A DNA stretch of 7,412 nucleotides from an uncultured Oscillospiraceae bacterium (GTDB lineage Bacteria; Bacillota; Clostridia; Oscillospirales; Oscillospiraceae). The notes under the pieces are model-generated. The model worked only from the letters and a program-made list of their open reading frames with translations. It made no database searches and was not told the origin of the DNA. This document shows, one piece after another, positions 5,910 to 7,412 of the stretch (position 1 is its first letter; the number at the start of each line of letters is the position of its first letter). The stretch is from positions 1 to 7,412 of the forward strand of contig CAKUCT010000092.1 in the NCBI GenBank assembly GCA_934643765.1, in the 5' to 3' direction. The translations under genes were made by a program, and so were the position numbers.

Positions 5910-5938
5910 ATGATATGCATCGGCAGCGGATATGTCAA
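5910..5938 (-). promoter_or_regulatory. Promoter of the metallohydrolase gene
   Basis: On the minus strand: perfect -35 TTGACA (5938-5933), 17-base spacer, -10 TATCAT (5915-5910, five of six matches). The expected start is near 5903, giving a leader of about 88 bases that contains palindrome C. It lies just after the ttdB terminator, fitting an independent transcription unit. Confidence 0.78.
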
Positions 5939-5952
5939 GCCTGAACCTGCAT

Positions 5953-5991
5953 GGAAAAGCCCGCTTTTCAAGAGAAAGTCTTGAAAAGCGG
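5953..5991 (-). terminator. Intrinsic terminator of the ttdA-ttdB operon
   Basis: A perfect 13-bp stem (5979-5991 with 5961-5973), 5-base loop, then GCTTTTCC on the minus strand. It begins 9 bases after the ttdB TAA. Confidence 0.88.
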
Positions 5992-5999
5992 ACTCGTTC

Positions 6000-6632
6000 T
6001 TACTTGATAAACTTGACTTCGGGATAGATGGTCTGCTTGACCGCTTCCTTGCGCTGGTTGTAGACGACCTTCTGCTCTTCAAAGAGGTTCCGGCCGTCCG
6101 GATCGATGGAAACAATCAGGGGGCCAAATTCCTTTACCTCGTTGCACCACAGCGTCTCGGGCATGCCAAGCTCGTCCCAGTGATGCTCCTTGATTTTCAG
6201 GACCTCGGTAGCCGCTACGACCGCGCAGCCCGCGGGGAACACGCAGTGGATGGCGCCGAACTCCTTGCAGGCCCGTTCGGTGTTGGGGCCCATGCCGCCC
6301 TTGCCGACGATGACACGCACGCCGGTATGCTTGACAAACTCATACTCAAACTTCTCCATGCGCATGGAAGTGGTGGGGCCGACGGAGACCATTTCGTAGT
6401 CGTTCTCGGTGCCCTCGATTTTACGGACGATGGGGCCGGCGTGGAAAATGGCCTTGTTGCGGATGTCATAGGGCAGCTCCCGGCCGTACTCAATGAGCCG
6501 TCTGTGAGCCACGTCACGGCAGGTCATAAGATCGCCGTCGAGCCAGACGATGTCGCCAATATGGATATCTTTCAGGTCCTCGGCAGTGACGGGCGTAATG
6601 AGAACCTTTTTGTTACCTCTGATTTCAACCAT
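6000..6632 (-). CDS. ttdB: L(+)-tartrate dehydratase / class I fumarase-type beta subunit
   Basis: A 210-residue beta subunit of a two-subunit, iron-sulfur-dependent hydro-lyase that dehydrates L-tartrate to oxaloacetate, or fumarate/malate in close relatives. Visible landmarks: ITPVTAEDLKDIHIGD (residues 12-27), TCRDVAHRRL (37-46), PYDIRNKAIFHAGPIVRK (54-71), VGPTTSMRM (84-92), GKGGMGP (110-116), FPAGCAVVAAT (132-142) and KEFGPLIVSID (167-177). From memory these agree closely with E. coli TtdB along its whole length, more closely than with the fused fumarase C-terminal domain. ATG at 6632 has AGGAGG (6641-6646) at 8 bases; the gap to ttdA is only 15 bases and the ttdA stop runs into this SD, so expression is probably coupled. 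Cytoplasmic; works only as a complex with the alpha subunit. Fumarate hydratase activity is the main alternative. Confidence 0.9.
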   Translation of the reverse strand: MVEIRGNKKVLITPVTAEDLKDIHIGDIVWLDGDLMTCRDVAHRRLIEYGRELPYDIRNKAIFHAGPIVRKIEGTENDYEMVSVGPTTSMRMEKFEYEFVKHTGVRVIVGKGGMGPNTERACKEFGAIHCVFPAGCAVVAATEVLKIKEHHWDELGMPETLWCNEVKEFGPLIVSIDPDGRNLFEEQKVVYNQRKEAVKQTIYPEVKFIK

Positions 6633-6647
6633 TTTTGTACCCTCCTA

Positions 6648-7412
6648 TCAACCGTTGAATTTCCAGGTGGAGTGGGTGTCGCAGGTCACGTTCAGATCTT
6701 TGTCCACCACGATGTGACCCCGGCGATGGGACCAGCAGCCCACGTTCACGGCGACGCCAATGGTGGAAGGATGGCGGGCGGTGTTTTCAATGTTCACACC
6801 CAGAACGGAGTACTTTCCGCCCATGCCCTGCGGGCCAAGGCCGATGGCGTTGATGCCGTCTTCCAGAAGCTTTTCCATCTTGGCCGCGTTGGCGTTCTCG
6901 TTATGAGAGCCGATGGGCCGCATCAGCGCCTTCTTGGACAAAAGCGCGGCGGTTTCCACAGAGGTAGCCACACCGACGCCGACCAGCAGCGGCGGACAGG
7001 CGTTCAGACCGTAGGAGGTCATCTGATCCAGTACGAAATCGGTAACGCCCTCGTAGCCTGCGCCGGGCATCAGAACCATTGCCTTGCCGGGCAGCGTGCA
7101 GCCGCCGCCTGCCATGTAGGCGTAAATTTCGCAGCTGTCGGAGTTGGGCACGATATCCCACCAGACGGTCGGCGTACCCTTGCCGACGTTGCGCTTGGTG
7201 TTGTATTCGTCGAAGGTTTCCACGGAGTTGTGGCGCAGCGGCGTTGCAAAGGTCGCCTGCACAACGGCCTGCTTCAGAAGGTCTTCCAGCTCGTTGATGT
7301 AGGGGAAATTGGTGCCGCACTTCAGCCAGAACTGGATGACGCCGGTGTCCTGACAGCTGGGACGGTCCAGCTGAACCGCAAGATTCTGGTTCCGGGTCAT
7401 GGTTTCATAGAG
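6648..7412 (-). CDS. ttdA: L(+)-tartrate dehydratase / class I fumarase-type alpha subunit, N-terminus missing
   Basis: The iron-sulfur subunit of the hydro-lyase. The frame is open to the right edge (residues LYET precede the internal Met at 7400), so the true start lies outside; 254 residues are present and roughly 40-50 N-terminal residues are lacking compared with full-length relatives. Cluster-ligand candidates, numbering from Met7400: Cys16 in SCQDTG, Cys135 in NACPP and Cys222 in VGCWSHRR, matching the three-cysteine [4Fe-4S] pattern of class I fumarases and TtdA. Other conserved stretches: TPLRHNSVETFDEYNT, AGGGCTLPGKAMVLMPGAGY, GVGVATSVETAALLSKKAL, GPQGMGGKYSVLGV and NTARHPSTIGVAV. 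From memory these follow E. coli TtdA nearly throughout. The cluster has an open iron site, so the enzyme is expected to be oxygen-sensitive, fitting an anaerobe. First gene of the visible operon; the promoter is outside the window. Confidence 0.92.
   Translation of the reverse strand, partial: LYETMTRNQNLAVQLDRPSCQDTGVIQFWLKCGTNFPYINELEDLLKQAVVQATFATPLRHNSVETFDEYNTKRNVGKGTPTVWWDIVPNSDSCEIYAYMAGGGCTLPGKAMVLMPGAGYEGVTDFVLDQMTSYGLNACPPLLVGVGVATSVETAALLSKKALMRPIGSHNENANAAKMEKLLEDGINAIGLGPQGMGGKYSVLGVNIENTARHPSTIGVAVNVGCWSHRRGHIVVDKDLNVTCDTHSTWKFNG

Noticed and set aside
5843..5914. Short minus-strand open frame (from ATG at 5914) ending inside palindrome C, a possible leader peptide
   Set aside because: No ribosome binding site before either Met codon, and the predicted transcription start near 5903 lies inside the frame.
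5861..5944. 27-codon plus-strand open frame in the ttdB-metallohydrolase spacer
   Set aside because: No SD, no plus-strand promoter, and it overlaps the minus-strand promoter elements.
1..7412. CRISPR array, insertion sequence, tRNA or rRNA
   Set aside because: No regularly spaced direct repeats, transposase motifs, cloverleaf or rRNA-like stretches were seen on either strand.

Overview
The window looks like a chromosomal segment of a GC-rich Gram-positive anaerobe, most likely a gut Clostridia of the Oscillospiraceae type. This is inferred from strong AGGAGG-type ribosome binding sites at 6-8 nt spacing, TTG starts, U-tract terminators, and a two-subunit class I (iron-sulfur, oxygen-labile) hydro-lyase. 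The genus cannot be fixed from the sequence alone.

Layout, left to right. (1) Bases 1-380, plus strand: the 3' end of pnp (polynucleotide phosphorylase: end of KH, then S1), followed by a strong intrinsic terminator. (2) Everything else lies on the minus strand and is read right to left. ttdA (open at the right edge) and ttdB encode the alpha and beta subunits of an L(+)-tartrate dehydratase-type enzyme and end in a good terminator (5953-5991). Next is a monocistronic metallo-beta-lactamase-fold hydrolase (4934-5815) with its own promoter. Then comes a TetR-family regulator (4165-4782) with a near-consensus promoter and a terminator overlapping its stop codon. Last are two ABC half-transporters (2238-4022 and 508-2241) that overlap by 4 bases (ATGA) and almost certainly form a heterodimeric pump or importer. 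The ABC operon converges on pnp across a 127-base spacer holding two hairpins.

The most interesting signal is regulatory. A palindrome AGTTAG-N6-CTAACT occurs upstream of the ABC operon (4125-4142) and again, with identical arms, upstream of the metallohydrolase (5841-5858). A third, imperfect copy (4106-4121) sits exactly 20 bp from the first. This suggests that the hydrolase and the ABC pair belong to one regulon. The adjacent TetR protein is the obvious candidate regulator. However, no copy lies in the tetR promoter, and the TTAG/CTAA half-sites resemble metal-dependent DtxR/MntR-type boxes, so an iron or manganese regulator encoded elsewhere is a real alternative. The first ABC protein carries a DEATAFAD Walker B/D-loop, which I associate with YbtP/IrtA-like siderophore importers. 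That makes a metal-acquisition role plausible but unproven.

I found no CRISPR array, insertion sequence, tRNA or rRNA. No gene-free stretch exceeds 300 bases. I see no clearly undescribed system; the shared operator linking the metallohydrolase, the ABC pair and possibly TetR is the best lead.
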